Shown here: positions 17,269 through 25,933 of the stretch, piece by piece
Layout: the number at the start of each line of letters is the position of its first letter
How positions within the stretch are numbered: the stretch's first letter is position 1
Source of the DNA: Nitrososphaerota archaeon
GTDB lineage: Archaea; Thermoproteota; Nitrososphaeria; Nitrososphaerales; UBA183
Direction: 5' to 3'
DNA length: 64,000 nucleotides
NCBI GenBank assembly: GCA_029784825.1
Contig: JAFMAU010000002.1
Coordinates: forward strand, 1-64,000
Made by a program: the position numbers and the translations under genes
Notes under the pieces: model-generated
Databases searched by the model: none
What the model was told of the DNA's origin: nothing
What the model saw: only the letters and a program-made list of their open reading frames with translations

Positions 17269-17828
17269 ACGGGGTCAGGGCGTTCGTCAGGGGGACCCCG
17301 GTCTTCAGGGCACGCGACGTGGAGGCCCTGGTGGGGGACAGGGGGTACGCGCTGCTGATGCTGCACAACATGGTCGCAGGAGGGGAGGTGCGCAGGCTGA
17401 CCCGCGGCTGGTACACCCGCCTCGACGACCCGGTGCTTTCCGTCTTCGCCTTCGCCCCCGCGTACCTGGGTCTCCAGGCGGCGCTCAGCATGAGGGGGGG
17501 ATGGGAGCAGGAGACCAACGTCGTCGTGGTGACTTCGGGGAAGGCGGCGCCAGGGACGAGGGAGGTGCTGGGAGGGAGGGTGGTGGTCCACAGGATAGCC
17601 CCTAGGTACTTCTTCGGGTTCGACCACGTCCCCCAGGGCGAGTTCGACGTCCCTGTCTCGGACGTCGAGAAGACGGCCATCGACCTCGTATACTATGGAG
17701 AGTCGCCCGGGAGGGATGTGCTGAGGGCCGCGGTCAGGGGGGCGGACATGGGGGTCCTCGAGGGGTACCTGCGCCGCTATCCCCCCGCCTTCGTCTCGAA
17801 GTTCAGGTCCGCCGCCGGCCTGGGCTGA
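17247..17828 (+). CDS. AbiEi-type antitoxin / transcriptional repressor
   Basis: 193 residues from the ATG at 17247, inside the end of the toxin gene. The N-terminus carries a winged-helix region (VRGTPVFRARDVEALVGDR), then GGEVRRLTRGWYTRLDD, the hallmark loop of AbiEi/type IV antitoxins. Next come an ALSMRGGW segment, a strand with VVTSGKAAPGTREV, and VSDVEKTAIDLVYYGE, matching the C-terminal AbiEi region. Such proteins repress their own operon and block toxin activity without tight toxin binding. Translation is probably coupled to the toxin through the overlap. Confidence 0.85.
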   Translation: MGKKVHIDGVRAFVRGTPVFRARDVEALVGDRGYALLMLHNMVAGGEVRRLTRGWYTRLDDPVLSVFAFAPAYLGLQAALSMRGGWEQETNVVVVTSGKAAPGTREVLGGRVVVHRIAPRYFFGFDHVPQGEFDVPVSDVEKTAIDLVYYGESPGRDVLRAAVRGADMGVLEGYLRRYPPAFVSKFRSAAGLG

Positions 17829-17891
17829 AGCGCGAAGCGAGGGCCTGGTTGCTCCCTGATACGCGGTCGCTGCCCGCTTCGGGAAGCGGCC

Positions 17892-18101
17892 TCAGTGCGC
17901 GCCCTTCGGGTTCAGCTTCTTCTGCTCCTCGTCGCTCATCCATCCGAACCTGCACGTCCCGACCTTGTCCAGGGGGAGGGTCATGCTCGGGAGCCCGCAG
18001 ATGTGGATGTGGACGATGGCCGGGTCGAGCCGCTCGACCGGGAGGCCGCACTTGTGCCACACCCCGTCCTCGAAGTGGAGCCTGTTGCAGAGCTGGACCA
18101 T
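17892..18101 (-). CDS. Small Cys/His-rich protein, possible zinc-binding
   Basis: 69 residues from the ATG at 18101. A TATA-like ccttatctc lies 27 bases upstream, which supports it as a real leaderless gene despite its size. Cysteines fall at residues 5, 18, 35 and 50, with His at 9, 16, 31 and 33, so a zinc-ribbon-like site is plausible. The C-terminus is charged (DEEQKKLNPKGAH). No family recognised. It sits between the AbiE pair and the phosphoesterase gene. Confidence 0.6.
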   Translation of the reverse strand: MVQLCNRLHFEDGVWHKCGLPVERLDPAIVHIHICGLPSMTLPLDKVGTCRFGWMSDEEQKKLNPKGAH

Positions 18102-18201
18102 GGGCGGATTCGGCGGGCGCGGGGAGATAAGGCGCCCTCGATCCGCCGCGCCGGATGGGAGAGTGGGGTCCGTGAATGTGACCCCGGGGGGACAGCCGGG
18201 G

Positions 18202-19647
18202 CTACCCCACGGCCCGGCCCGCAGCCTGACGCTTTCTCCGAGCGCTACGCCACATCAGTGCCAGGCCGCAGCCAGCCGCGACCAGGAGGACGGCGGCCAC
18301 CGCCCAGGCGAGGGTCAGGGGGCCGTAGGGAGAGACGACGGTCGAGTTCGAGGCAACGAAGTCGGGGGCGCCCATGGACGCCAGGGTGCCGTTGTACGAG
18401 CCCACCCTCTGGTAGGGGAGGCTCCCCAGGGGGACCTGGAGAGCGGCCGGGAACGCGCTCCCGTTCTGCAGCACCACCGGAGGCCTCGCGACCCCCCCTC
18501 CGGGGTAGCCCTGGCCAAAGTCGAACATGTCCAGGGGGAGCCCCGAGGCCGCGACGAAGGGGTTGAGCGCCGGCAGCCTCCAGTTGTAGTCTATGAACGC
18601 CAGGGTCGAGGCGTGGTTCATCACCGTGTCGGAGACGTAGTTCTCCTTGGCGTAGGGGGAGATGACGAAGAATGGGACCCTGAACCCGAGCTGCACCCCG
18701 CCGACGACAGGCGGCGGCACCTGGTCGTAGTACCCTCCCCCCTCGTCGTAGGTGACGAAGATGGCGGTGGAGCTCCAGTAGGGGCTCCTCATCACGCTGT
18801 CCACCACCCCGAGGAGCCACCCCTCGCCGGCGGTGACGTTCCCCGACGGGTGCTGGTCGTAGACCCCAGTCCTGGCCCCTCCGCCCACGGGCATCACCCA
18901 GGACACCGAGGGGAGGGTCCCCTGCCCCAGGGCCCCGCGGAAGGCCGACCATGACTGCACCCCGCCGGAGTAGGGCCCGAAGCCGCTGAAGTACTCGAGG
19001 GGGAAGTCCCCGGCCGAGGGGTTCAGCACGTAGTACCCCCAGCTCACGCCGTAGCTCTTCAGCTCTGCGAAGATGCTCTGGGCGGCTGGGATGTAGGGGG
19101 GCGGCCCCAGGTCCCCGGACAGCCCGGCCCCGTAGCCTGCGAGGGAGTAGAGCCTGTTGGGGTCGGTCTGGCAGAGGCAGCTGGAGAAGTACCTGTTCGC
19201 CACCGCGTACTCCTCGGCCCAGTCCCACTCGACGGCCAGCTGGGACGAGCTGAAGTATGTCATGGACTGGCTCCCCCCGTTGGCAGCGAACCCGTCCATC
19301 TTCCCCCCGGCGAAGTCCTGGGGGTAGACCCCCTCGTTGGGGTCGGCGGTGGAGTAGGTCCCGTTGGGGACCTGGGAGAGGGCCTTGGCCGCGGTCGCCG
19401 GGGCGCCGAGGACGTCCTCGGGGGCCTGGAGGGACGACAGCAGAGGGCCGGGGTTGGAAACGTTCATCGTCGGGTAGAGCCCGAATATGTTGTCGAAGCT
19501 GTGGTTCTCCATCATGACGATCACGACGTGCTTGATCGGCGTCGCTGTCCCCCCGGAGGAAGCGGCGACGGGGAACCCCCCTGCGAGGGTCTGGAGCGCC
19601 AGCAAGGAGAGGACCAGGGAGCAGGAGAGGGCCCTATGCCATGTCAA
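18202..19647 (-). CDS. Secreted, membrane-anchored phosphoesterase (phospholipase C / acid phosphatase family)
   Basis: 481 residues from TTG 19647. A signal peptide (LSCSLVLSLLALQTLAGGFPVAASS) precedes the phosphoesterase domain: IKHVVIVMMENHSFDNIFG (metal-binding Asn/Asp start), CQTDPNRLYS, VTYDEGGGYYDQVPPP and NHASTLAFID. These are the marks of PF04185 (AcpA, PLC-C). A C-terminal helix (LTLAWAVAAVLLVAAGCGLALMW) with a basic tail anchors the enzyme outside the membrane. Several N-x-S/T sequons suggest glycosylation. It would release phosphate from phosphomonoesters or lipid head groups. It is divergent from the thermopsin-like gene, and both promoters lie in 19648-19749. Confidence 0.9.
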   Translation of the reverse strand: MTWHRALSCSLVLSLLALQTLAGGFPVAASSGGTATPIKHVVIVMMENHSFDNIFGLYPTMNVSNPGPLLSSLQAPEDVLGAPATAAKALSQVPNGTYSTADPNEGVYPQDFAGGKMDGFAANGGSQSMTYFSSSQLAVEWDWAEEYAVANRYFSSCLCQTDPNRLYSLAGYGAGLSGDLGPPPYIPAAQSIFAELKSYGVSWGYYVLNPSAGDFPLEYFSGFGPYSGGVQSWSAFRGALGQGTLPSVSWVMPVGGGARTGVYDQHPSGNVTAGEGWLLGVVDSVMRSPYWSSTAIFVTYDEGGGYYDQVPPPVVGGVQLGFRVPFFVISPYAKENYVSDTVMNHASTLAFIDYNWRLPALNPFVAASGLPLDMFDFGQGYPGGGVARPPVVLQNGSAFPAALQVPLGSLPYQRVGSYNGTLASMGAPDFVASNSTVVSPYGPLTLAWAVAAVLLVAAGCGLALMWRSARRKRQAAGRAVG

Positions 19648-19673
19648 TCTGGTTCGCGGCTTCCTCGGGGCGG

Positions 19674-19680
19674 ATTATAT
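19674..19680 (-). promoter_or_regulatory. TATA box of the phosphoesterase gene
   Basis: The minus strand reads atataat about 30 bases before TTG 19647. Confidence 0.55.
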
Positions 19681-19708
19681 CGGTTGAAGCCTGGCGGGGC
19701 CGGGGAAG

Positions 19709-19716
19709 GAAATAAG
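19709..19716 (+). promoter_or_regulatory. TATA-like box of the thermopsin-like gene
   Basis: The bases gaaataag lie about 37 bases before the ATG at 19750, in the 102-base divergent region. Confidence 0.45.
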
Positions 19717-19749
19717 AGGCGCCGATGGAGAAAGAATCTCCGTACAACG

Positions 19750-21393
19750 ATGCGAACGTCATGCAGACGCCGGAGCCTGAGGGTCTCTCGTCAGGGAAAG
19801 GCCCTGCTCCCGGCGTCCCTGTTGCTCCTGCTCCTCGTCGCCGCCCAGGTGGCCCCGGCCGCGGCATCTGCAGGCCCGAAGGCAGCCGCTCCCCAGGCTG
19901 GTCCCGCGGCGTCCGTCACGCTTACAGAGTCGGTCGGCCTGCGCCAGTTCGACTACCGGGGGTACCAGGTCGAATCGTTCTCGAACTCGACCACCGTCCT
20001 CTACGCGGCTACGAGCGACGCCCCTGTCTCCACGGCCCTGATGACCGCGGCCCAGTACGGGGAATGGCAGGCGAACCTCTCCGACCCCATCTCGAACTCG
20101 TTGGCCCACCAGAACGGCACCCAGGTGCAGAACAGCGTCAGCGTCGGCCCCGGGAGCTACTACCTTGTCTTCTACGCCTACTACTCGCGGGCCCTCGTGC
20201 AGTTCGGGTACCGGGCGGACCCCAGCACACCGTTCAGCTACGGTCCCCTCAGCACCCCCCTGGGGATGGGGCTGGCGTCCTTCGGGATCACCAACAAGTC
20301 TGGGACGGCGTCGGCCTACCAGGTCCGGACCCCCGAGATCGTCGGGGTGGCGAACGTCTCCTCGGTCCAGGTCGACACACCCAACGCCCAGAGCTACGGC
20401 GTCTCGGTCACGGGGTTCTCCCTACAGCTGAACGCCATGCTCGTCGTCAACGACGGGACGGGGGCCGCGAAGGTCTACTGGGTGCAGAACGTCCCGGAGC
20501 TCCTGACAGGCCCCTCGACGGCGGCCTTCGGCGACCAGATATGGAACGTCACCAGCCCCTCGGCGGTCCTGACCAACCAGACGATCACCTCCACCAACTT
20601 CAGGGACGGGGGCTACGTGTACACCACCGGGCGGAGCCGCTTCAGCTCCGGACAGACCCTCTACGCCTACACCACGGGCAACGCCACCTACGCCCTCCCC
20701 CTGGACTTTGGGCTCCTCATGTCTGAGACCGTCGTGCCTGGGACAGGGGTGGAGGTGCGCCTCGGCTACAGCCTCATCTCCAACGGGACCGCGGGGGCCT
20801 CCCCCACCGTCTGGTTCGACAGCGTCACCATCCACGACCCCTCGGTCGCGTCGGCCTACTTCCTCGTCTCCGGGAGCAAGACACCCCCCATAGGCCTCTA
20901 CTACGACGCGGAGCTGGTCTTCGCAGGCCAGGGCAACCTCGAGCCGGCGTTCTTCACCCAGCTGGACGCGTCCCTCGGGCTGTTCTATCGGAACGGCACC
21001 GCCCTGACCTCGTTCCCGAGCTACTACGGGTTCAGCGGGGACACAGGGGAGGCGGCCGACAACCTCGTCGAGACATACAGCAACGGGATCGTCAGCCTGG
21101 CCCCGGGGAGCACCCCGTCCTACCCCTACCTCGGGGGCGCCTCGCTCACCCTCCCCCAGGGCTCCTTCGGGGCGGCGGGCTCGACGACGGGGCTGACGAC
21201 GTCCAGTGGATCGGCCCCCACCGGGGGTCAGGCGCCCGGGCCTGGGCTCGAGGCGGCCGCGGTCTCTGCGGCAGCGGTCGTCGCCGCAGCGGTGATAATA
21301 TTCGTGATAACCCGCCTCGGCCCGTCGGGGGAGCGCGAGACGGCGCAGACCGAACCTTCCCCGGCCAACTGGAACGTCCCCCCCTACGCGTAG
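19750..21393 (+). CDS. Thermopsin-family (A5) surface protein with C-terminal anchor
   Basis: 547 residues from the ATG at 19750. A basic N-terminus is followed by a signal sequence (ALLPASLLLLLLVAAQVAPAAASA). The body follows the thermopsin layout: VQFGYRADPSTPFSYGP, GMGLASFGITN, a strand NAMLVVNDGTGAAKVYWVQNV, DQIWNVTSPSAVLTN, and the late YYDAELVFAGQGNLEPAFF with LFYRNGT. Thermopsins are acid proteases of acidophilic archaea. Whether this copy is catalytic is unclear. A Ser/Thr/Gly linker and a helix (AAAVSAAAVVAAAVIIFVI) tether it to the membrane. N-glycosylation sequons are frequent. Confidence 0.85.
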   Translation: MRTSCRRRSLRVSRQGKALLPASLLLLLLVAAQVAPAAASAGPKAAAPQAGPAASVTLTESVGLRQFDYRGYQVESFSNSTTVLYAATSDAPVSTALMTAAQYGEWQANLSDPISNSLAHQNGTQVQNSVSVGPGSYYLVFYAYYSRALVQFGYRADPSTPFSYGPLSTPLGMGLASFGITNKSGTASAYQVRTPEIVGVANVSSVQVDTPNAQSYGVSVTGFSLQLNAMLVVNDGTGAAKVYWVQNVPELLTGPSTAAFGDQIWNVTSPSAVLTNQTITSTNFRDGGYVYTTGRSRFSSGQTLYAYTTGNATYALPLDFGLLMSETVVPGTGVEVRLGYSLISNGTAGASPTVWFDSVTIHDPSVASAYFLVSGSKTPPIGLYYDAELVFAGQGNLEPAFFTQLDASLGLFYRNGTALTSFPSYYGFSGDTGEAADNLVETYSNGIVSLAPGSTPSYPYLGGASLTLPQGSFGAAGSTTGLTTSSGSAPTGGQAPGPGLEAAAVSAAAVVAAAVIIFVITRLGPSGERETAQTEPSPANWNVPPYA

Positions 21394-21447
21394 ACAAGTC
21401 GCGCGCCCTTGTTCGGGACCGGCTAGCGGGCCCCGGAGTCGCCTGGG

Positions 21448-22284
21448 CTAGGGCCCCGTTTCCTCGACGTCCCTTGGCTTCGGCCGCGGCTGCGCGTCCG
21501 GGTGAGACTCGATGTAGGCCCGCTCGAAGGCCTTCGCCCTGGCGTCCGCCTCCTGGCTAAGCCCTCGGCTCAGCGGGGGCGACAGACCAGGCCCCGGGGC
21601 CACCAGGCTGGGGTTCCGGGCTTTCTCCCTCAGGGCCCGCCTCCTCGCCAGGACCCTGACCGCGACCATCGCCAGCCCTGTTGGGACCCAGAGTGCGAGG
21701 CCGAGAAGCGGGGAGTAGGTGGTGGTGGTCTCCATGGTGGCGGCCACCAGGAGCACCCCGACCACCGCCACCACCTCCAGGGCGAGGACCTTGAGTTCCT
21801 GGCGGAGCCTCTTCCCCCTCCAGGCAGCGAGGAGCATCACCCCGGCCCCGGTGGCTATGGCGTAGCCCGAGAGCTCCACGAACGAGTAGGGGAATGCGAA
21901 GAGGAAGAGCGCCGACGGCCCTGGGAGCCCCTGGGCAACGACCAGGGCCTGGGCCACGAGGCCGGTGGTGTATATCGAGAACAGAAGGAGCAGAGCCCCC
22001 AGCCCCGGGACCATCTCGCCCAGGGCGATCGCGAGGTTGTGGGAGAAGATGAGGGCCACCTCCGGGCCGAAGGCGGCCGACCTGATGGGGCCGAACTGGC
22101 TGCTCGCCTGCTGGTTCAGGCCCTGCAGCGTCGACGCTGACAGGGGGGTCAGCAGCCCGCCGGCGAAAACGACGAGCTCCACCAGGAGCACCGCCAGGAC
22201 GACCAGCACGCGCCTCCTTTCGAAGAGCTGCTCCACCAGGCCCCTCGAGGGCGCCCTGGGAGGGGCCGGCTGCTGTTCTGACAT
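21448..22284 (-). CDS. SpoIIM-family (stage II sporulation M-like) membrane protein
   Basis: 278 residues from the ATG at 22284 (MSEQQPAPPRAPSRG), with a TATA-like ttcattaac about 29 bases upstream; the frame extends further but only as noise. After a first helix (VLVVLAVLLVELVVFAGGLL) come the family marks FSHNLAIALGEMVPGLGALLLLFSIYTTG and the late PYSFVELSGYAIATGAG. That is the glycine-rich pattern of SpoIIM/DUF95 proteins, which are widespread in archaea with unknown role. About six helices are followed by a Pro-rich soluble tail. Confidence 0.85.
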   Translation of the reverse strand: MSEQQPAPPRAPSRGLVEQLFERRRVLVVLAVLLVELVVFAGGLLTPLSASTLQGLNQQASSQFGPIRSAAFGPEVALIFSHNLAIALGEMVPGLGALLLLFSIYTTGLVAQALVVAQGLPGPSALFLFAFPYSFVELSGYAIATGAGVMLLAAWRGKRLRQELKVLALEVVAVVGVLLVAATMETTTTYSPLLGLALWVPTGLAMVAVRVLARRRALREKARNPSLVAPGPGLSPPLSRGLSQEADARAKAFERAYIESHPDAQPRPKPRDVEETGP

Positions 22285-22401
22285 GGCTGTGACCAATGTC
22301 CTCCTGCTGGTTAATGAACCTGAACGGCGCCGGGACAGCGCCGGCGAAGGTGGCGTTATTCCTTTGGGAATCCCCCGGACGGCTAATGTTATTACCGCCT
22401 G

Positions 22402-23421
22402 ATGGGGAAGTCTCCTGTGGTCAAGGTCGGAGGGGGGCAGCTGACCGGCAGGCTCGCCTGGACCCCCGAGCGGACGGAGGCGGCGAGGAGGTACACCAGG
22501 GAGAAGACCGACGCGAACCTCGCGGCCTACGAGGCGGCCGAGCTGAAGGCTGCCAGGGAGGCGGTCGCGCTTCAGGCTTCCTTCGGTTTCGGGTATCTCA
22601 CCGACGGCGGGGCCGGCGTCACCGACATCTTCGCCCCGTACACCGAGGGGCTCGGGGGGGTGAAGGGTGGCGGGAACATAGACAAGTACCCGGGGACCCG
22701 GAACTCGTACTTCCACACCCCCGTCGTCGAAGGGGACATCAGGCCGACCGCCGTGGCGTTAAAGTTCCTGTTCACGTCGGAGCTGAAGGGGAAGAAGAAG
22801 GCGATACTCCCGTCCCCCGCCGCGCTGGCCCTGGCCTCGGAGGACACGCACTACAGTTCCAAGGAGAGGCTGATGCTCGCCTTCGCCGAGGTGCTGAAGA
22901 AGGACGTCGCGGAGCTGGCGGCCGCGGGGTACGAGTACATCCAGCTGACCGAGTGCTTCTTGAACAACGAGAGGTTCGTCAAGGCCTCGGCCGGGCTCGC
23001 TCCCTCCTTCGGGGGGTGCGTGAGGGAGATATTCGACGGCTACTCCGGGAGGTCCTGCGTCTACTTCCACGCCGGGGACGCGTCGGGGTTCCTCCCCCTG
23101 CTGGCTGAGTCGGGGGTGACCGACCTGGGGTTCGACTTCAACACCCCGGCGTCCGCGGCCAAGGGGAAGGTCCGGGGGGAGGGGGTGATACTTGGGGTGC
23201 AGAACTCCACGAGGAAGCTCCCCGAGGAGTGGCTGGAGAGGGAGCCGGAGGCCCTGGCGGCCCGGGCAAAGGAGTACGTCAGGGAGCTGGGCCTGGGGGA
23301 AGAGACCGAGGTCTTCCTCGCGCCCAGCCAGGACTACGACGGCCTCCAGACCTACCCCCAGGCGAAGAGGCGGCTCGCGAGCCTGGCGAAGGCCATTGAG
23401 ATCCTGGGAGGGAGGGCATGA
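22402..23421 (+). CDS. MetE-superfamily protein lacking zinc ligands (N-terminal-domain-like)
   Basis: 339 residues from the ATG at 22402; GTG 22417 is 29 bases from a TATA-like taatgttatta and may be the true leaderless start. The protein has the cobalamin-independent methionine synthase / UROD-like barrel: YLTDGGAGVTDIFAPY, a PSPAALALAS strand, AAGYEYIQLTECFL, CVYFHAGDASGFLPLL and a C-terminal FLAPSQDYDGL. Where catalytic MetE domains have H-x-C...E...C, this one reads FHAGD and SQDYD, so it cannot bind the usual zinc. It probably provides folate-binding or a structural partner role to the following genes. It overlaps the next gene by ATGA. Confidence 0.8.
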   Translation: MGKSPVVKVGGGQLTGRLAWTPERTEAARRYTREKTDANLAAYEAAELKAAREAVALQASFGFGYLTDGGAGVTDIFAPYTEGLGGVKGGGNIDKYPGTRNSYFHTPVVEGDIRPTAVALKFLFTSELKGKKKAILPSPAALALASEDTHYSSKERLMLAFAEVLKKDVAELAAAGYEYIQLTECFLNNERFVKASAGLAPSFGGCVREIFDGYSGRSCVYFHAGDASGFLPLLAESGVTDLGFDFNTPASAAKGKVRGEGVILGVQNSTRKLPEEWLEREPEALAARAKEYVRELGLGEETEVFLAPSQDYDGLQTYPQAKRRLASLAKAIEILGGRA

Positions 23422-24689
23422 CGGACCCCCTCTTCGCCACCATGGACATCGGGAGCGGGCCCCGGGACCCCGGGCTGACCAACCTGCTGATCGGCAAGCC
23501 GATAGACCAGGACCAGGCCGCGAGGGTGGAGTCCTTCGTCCGGCTGGTCGACCCCGGGCTGCTGAAGTCCTACGGGGAGCTCGTCAGGGCGCCCTTCCCC
23601 CAGAGGGTGCCGGCCGCCGAAGACTTCCTGACACGGCTCGCCGTGGGTGCCCTGGAGGGGCTGGGGTACAACTGGGTCTTCGACCTCGAGTGGCCGAGGA
23701 CCGAGATGGTCGACTGGGAGCGGGCGGACGTCGGGGGCTTTGAAAAGTCCGAGGCCTGGCAGCACTCCTACGGGTATCGCTTCTGGAAGCCTTCGGAGAT
23801 AGCGAGGCCCTTCGAGTACCGCAACTCGGACAGGCACGTCGAGGAGTACCTGCGGGTGGCGAAGCACGCGAAGAGGGAGGTGAGGTTCCCGATAACCGAC
23901 GCGCACTGCGAGGTCCACGCCAACGACAACCTGTACTACTACGGGAGGTGGCTGGGGAAGGAGAAGGACGAGGTCCTCGCCAGCCTGAAGGCCGACCACG
24001 AGGCGACAATGGAGTTCTCCCGCGAGGTTACCGTGAAGAGGGTGAGAGAGCTCGCGAAGCGCGTCCCGTCCGGTTCGACACTCGCGATCCAGCACGACAA
24101 CTTCATCGTGACCTGCGAGGAGAGGGAGTACGGCGCCGGGTACCTGAAGCGGCTGGGGTTCGACGCCCCGTCGTTCATCCAGTCCCTGAAGGAGATAACC
24201 CCGAACGTCCCCGGGGTGAGGTACTTCATCCACAACTGCCTGCAGGACTACTCGCTGTACGCGAAGTATCTGGTGGAGGTCCCCAGCGTGGACAAGTTCT
24301 GCCTCGAGATGTCGAGCCACGACACCGAGCTGCTGGGGACGACGGACGAGGTGAGGAAGGGGCCCGGCTTCAGGTCCCTGAAGCTGTTCAAGGAGTACGG
24401 GCTGCGGAAGAACCAGGTAGTCGGCGTCGGGGTGGCCTCGACCTACGAGGGGGCGACGGCGCCCAGGCCGGAGCTGGTCAGAGATAGGATACTGTACGCC
24501 GTCAAGGTCCTCGGGGACCCCTGGAAGGTCCAGCCCGTCCTCGACTGCGGGACAAGGAACCTCAGCCTGCAGACCATGTGGGACATCGGTGTGGCTGTCC
24601 ACAGGGGGAGGGACCTGGCGCTGAAGGCCGTTGGGAAGGACTATGGCATCGACGTCGAGCCGTTCCTTACAGGCGGGGGAGGGAAGTGA
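23418..24689 (+). CDS. MetE-superfamily methyltransferase with zinc site
   Basis: 423 residues from the ATG at 23418 (ATGA overlap). The C-terminal half shows the zinc ligands of cobalamin-independent methionine synthase: FIHNCLQD (His-x-Cys), FCLEMSSHD (Glu) and VLDCGTRNL (Cys). The N-terminal part has LGYNWVFDLEWPRTEM and FPITDAHCEVHANDN. The zinc activates a thiol acceptor, homocysteine in MetE, while a methyl group is taken from a folate/pterin or methylcobamide donor. It is a divergent paralogue of the next gene, so the two may differ in methyl donor or acceptor. It overlaps the next start as GTGA. Confidence 0.82.
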   Translation: MTDPLFATMDIGSGPRDPGLTNLLIGKPIDQDQAARVESFVRLVDPGLLKSYGELVRAPFPQRVPAAEDFLTRLAVGALEGLGYNWVFDLEWPRTEMVDWERADVGGFEKSEAWQHSYGYRFWKPSEIARPFEYRNSDRHVEEYLRVAKHAKREVRFPITDAHCEVHANDNLYYYGRWLGKEKDEVLASLKADHEATMEFSREVTVKRVRELAKRVPSGSTLAIQHDNFIVTCEEREYGAGYLKRLGFDAPSFIQSLKEITPNVPGVRYFIHNCLQDYSLYAKYLVEVPSVDKFCLEMSSHDTELLGTTDEVRKGPGFRSLKLFKEYGLRKNQVVGVGVASTYEGATAPRPELVRDRILYAVKVLGDPWKVQPVLDCGTRNLSLQTMWDIGVAVHRGRDLALKAVGKDYGIDVEPFLTGGGGK

Positions 24690-25933
24690 AGGCCCCCAGG
24701 ACCACCACCATAGGGAGCTACCCCGTCTTCCCCTCGGGGGAGGACGTCGAGTACTACCAGAAGATGTCCAGGACGGGGGTGGCCGACGAGGTCCTCGACC
24801 CCTACGTCTGGGCGACCCAGGAGGCGGTGTCAGACTTCGCTGCCGCGGGGGTGGAGGTGGTCTCCACCGGGCAGACCAGGGGGGACCTGTACTCCCTCTT
24901 CCTGGACGCCAGGTTCGTGAAGGGGATAGAGTGGAGGGGGGCGGAGGCCTACGCGACAGGGAAGATAGAGAGGGGGGCGAGCAGCAGGTCCGCGGACCTG
25001 AAGCTGGCGAGGAGCATGCTCCCGGCGCACCTGTCCCTGAAGGAGCCTGTGACCGACGCCTACACCCTGGCCAGGTTCACCAAGATAGCCTCGCGGTCAT
25101 ACAAGGACACCAGGGAGCTCGCCAGGGATATCAACAGGAAGATAGTCGTCCCTGAGATAGAGGCGCTGCAGGGGGCCGGGGCGGACGTCGTCCAGCTGGA
25201 CTCACCCAACCTGGCGGCCGAGTCGTCGGTGCCGACCTACGTCTCGGACTTGTATGAGGAGGCGGCCTCGGCTGCGAAGGTCCCCCTGGCGATGCACGCC
25301 TGCGGGGACACCACGAGGATATTCAGGTTCCTGACAGGGCTGAAGGTGCAGGCGCTGGAGCTTGACTTTTACCACCACCCCAGGCTCTTCGACGAGGTGG
25401 CGAGGAAGGGGTTCGACCAGGCGATAGGCCTCGGGGTCCTCGACGGCCAGGTGCTGAGGGTGGAGACCGTCGACGAGATAGCCGCGCTCATAGAGAAGGG
25501 GAGGCAGGCGATAGGGGAGAGCCGCATCGGGTACGTCCACCCCCACTGCGGCCAGAGGAGCATAGACCGCGACACCGCGTTCAGGAAGAACGCCAACCTG
25601 ACCATGGCCAGGGACGACGTGTTCTTCGGCGAGGCGGCGGAGCCAGAGGGGGTAAGGCTGAAGGGGGGGCAGGCGGACTCCAAGGGGTACTTCCTCGTCA
25701 CCGTGAACAGGGAGAGCAGGGAGCTGGTGGCGACGTTCTACACCTACAAGCACGAGGTGGTGAAGAGGTACAGGTCGAGGTTCGCCGAGCGGCTGATGCA
25801 GGCGCTGAACGCCGAGGCGGACTCCCTGGGGATAAGCAGGAGGCACCTCGCCTACCTGACCCTGGAGCTCGGGAGGGCCGAGGCGTCCCTGGGGCCCAGG
25901 TCCCCGCCATACAGGCAAAGGATGATACAATGA
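24686..25933 (+). CDS. metE: MetE-type methionine synthase core fused to DUF4346-like domain
   Basis: 415 residues from GTG 24686 (overlap GTGA). The MetE barrel occupies about residues 1-315: TTTIGSYPVFP at the start, VVQLDSPNLA, then zinc ligands MHACGDTTR (His-x-Cys), LELDF (Glu) and VHPHCGQRS (Cys). This is the archaeal short form without the N-terminal MetE domain. From about residue 330 a second region reads SKGYFLVTVNRES... and HLAYLTLELGRAEASL, which looks like a DUF4346-type domain otherwise found with pterin-dependent enzymes. The protein likely makes methionine from homocysteine using a C1 carrier supplied by the MetF-like reductase encoded next. Confidence 0.85.
   Translation: MKAPRTTTIGSYPVFPSGEDVEYYQKMSRTGVADEVLDPYVWATQEAVSDFAAAGVEVVSTGQTRGDLYSLFLDARFVKGIEWRGAEAYATGKIERGASSRSADLKLARSMLPAHLSLKEPVTDAYTLARFTKIASRSYKDTRELARDINRKIVVPEIEALQGAGADVVQLDSPNLAAESSVPTYVSDLYEEAASAAKVPLAMHACGDTTRIFRFLTGLKVQALELDFYHHPRLFDEVARKGFDQAIGLGVLDGQVLRVETVDEIAALIEKGRQAIGESRIGYVHPHCGQRSIDRDTAFRKNANLTMARDDVFFGEAAEPEGVRLKGGQADSKGYFLVTVNRESRELVATFYTYKHEVVKRYRSRFAERLMQALNAEADSLGISRRHLAYLTLELGRAEASLGPRSPPYRQRMIQ

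Noticed and set aside
22285..22716. An N-terminal extension of the SpoIIM-like protein
   Set aside because: It is antisense to the start of the metE-like operon, and the TATA-like box fits the ATG at 22284.
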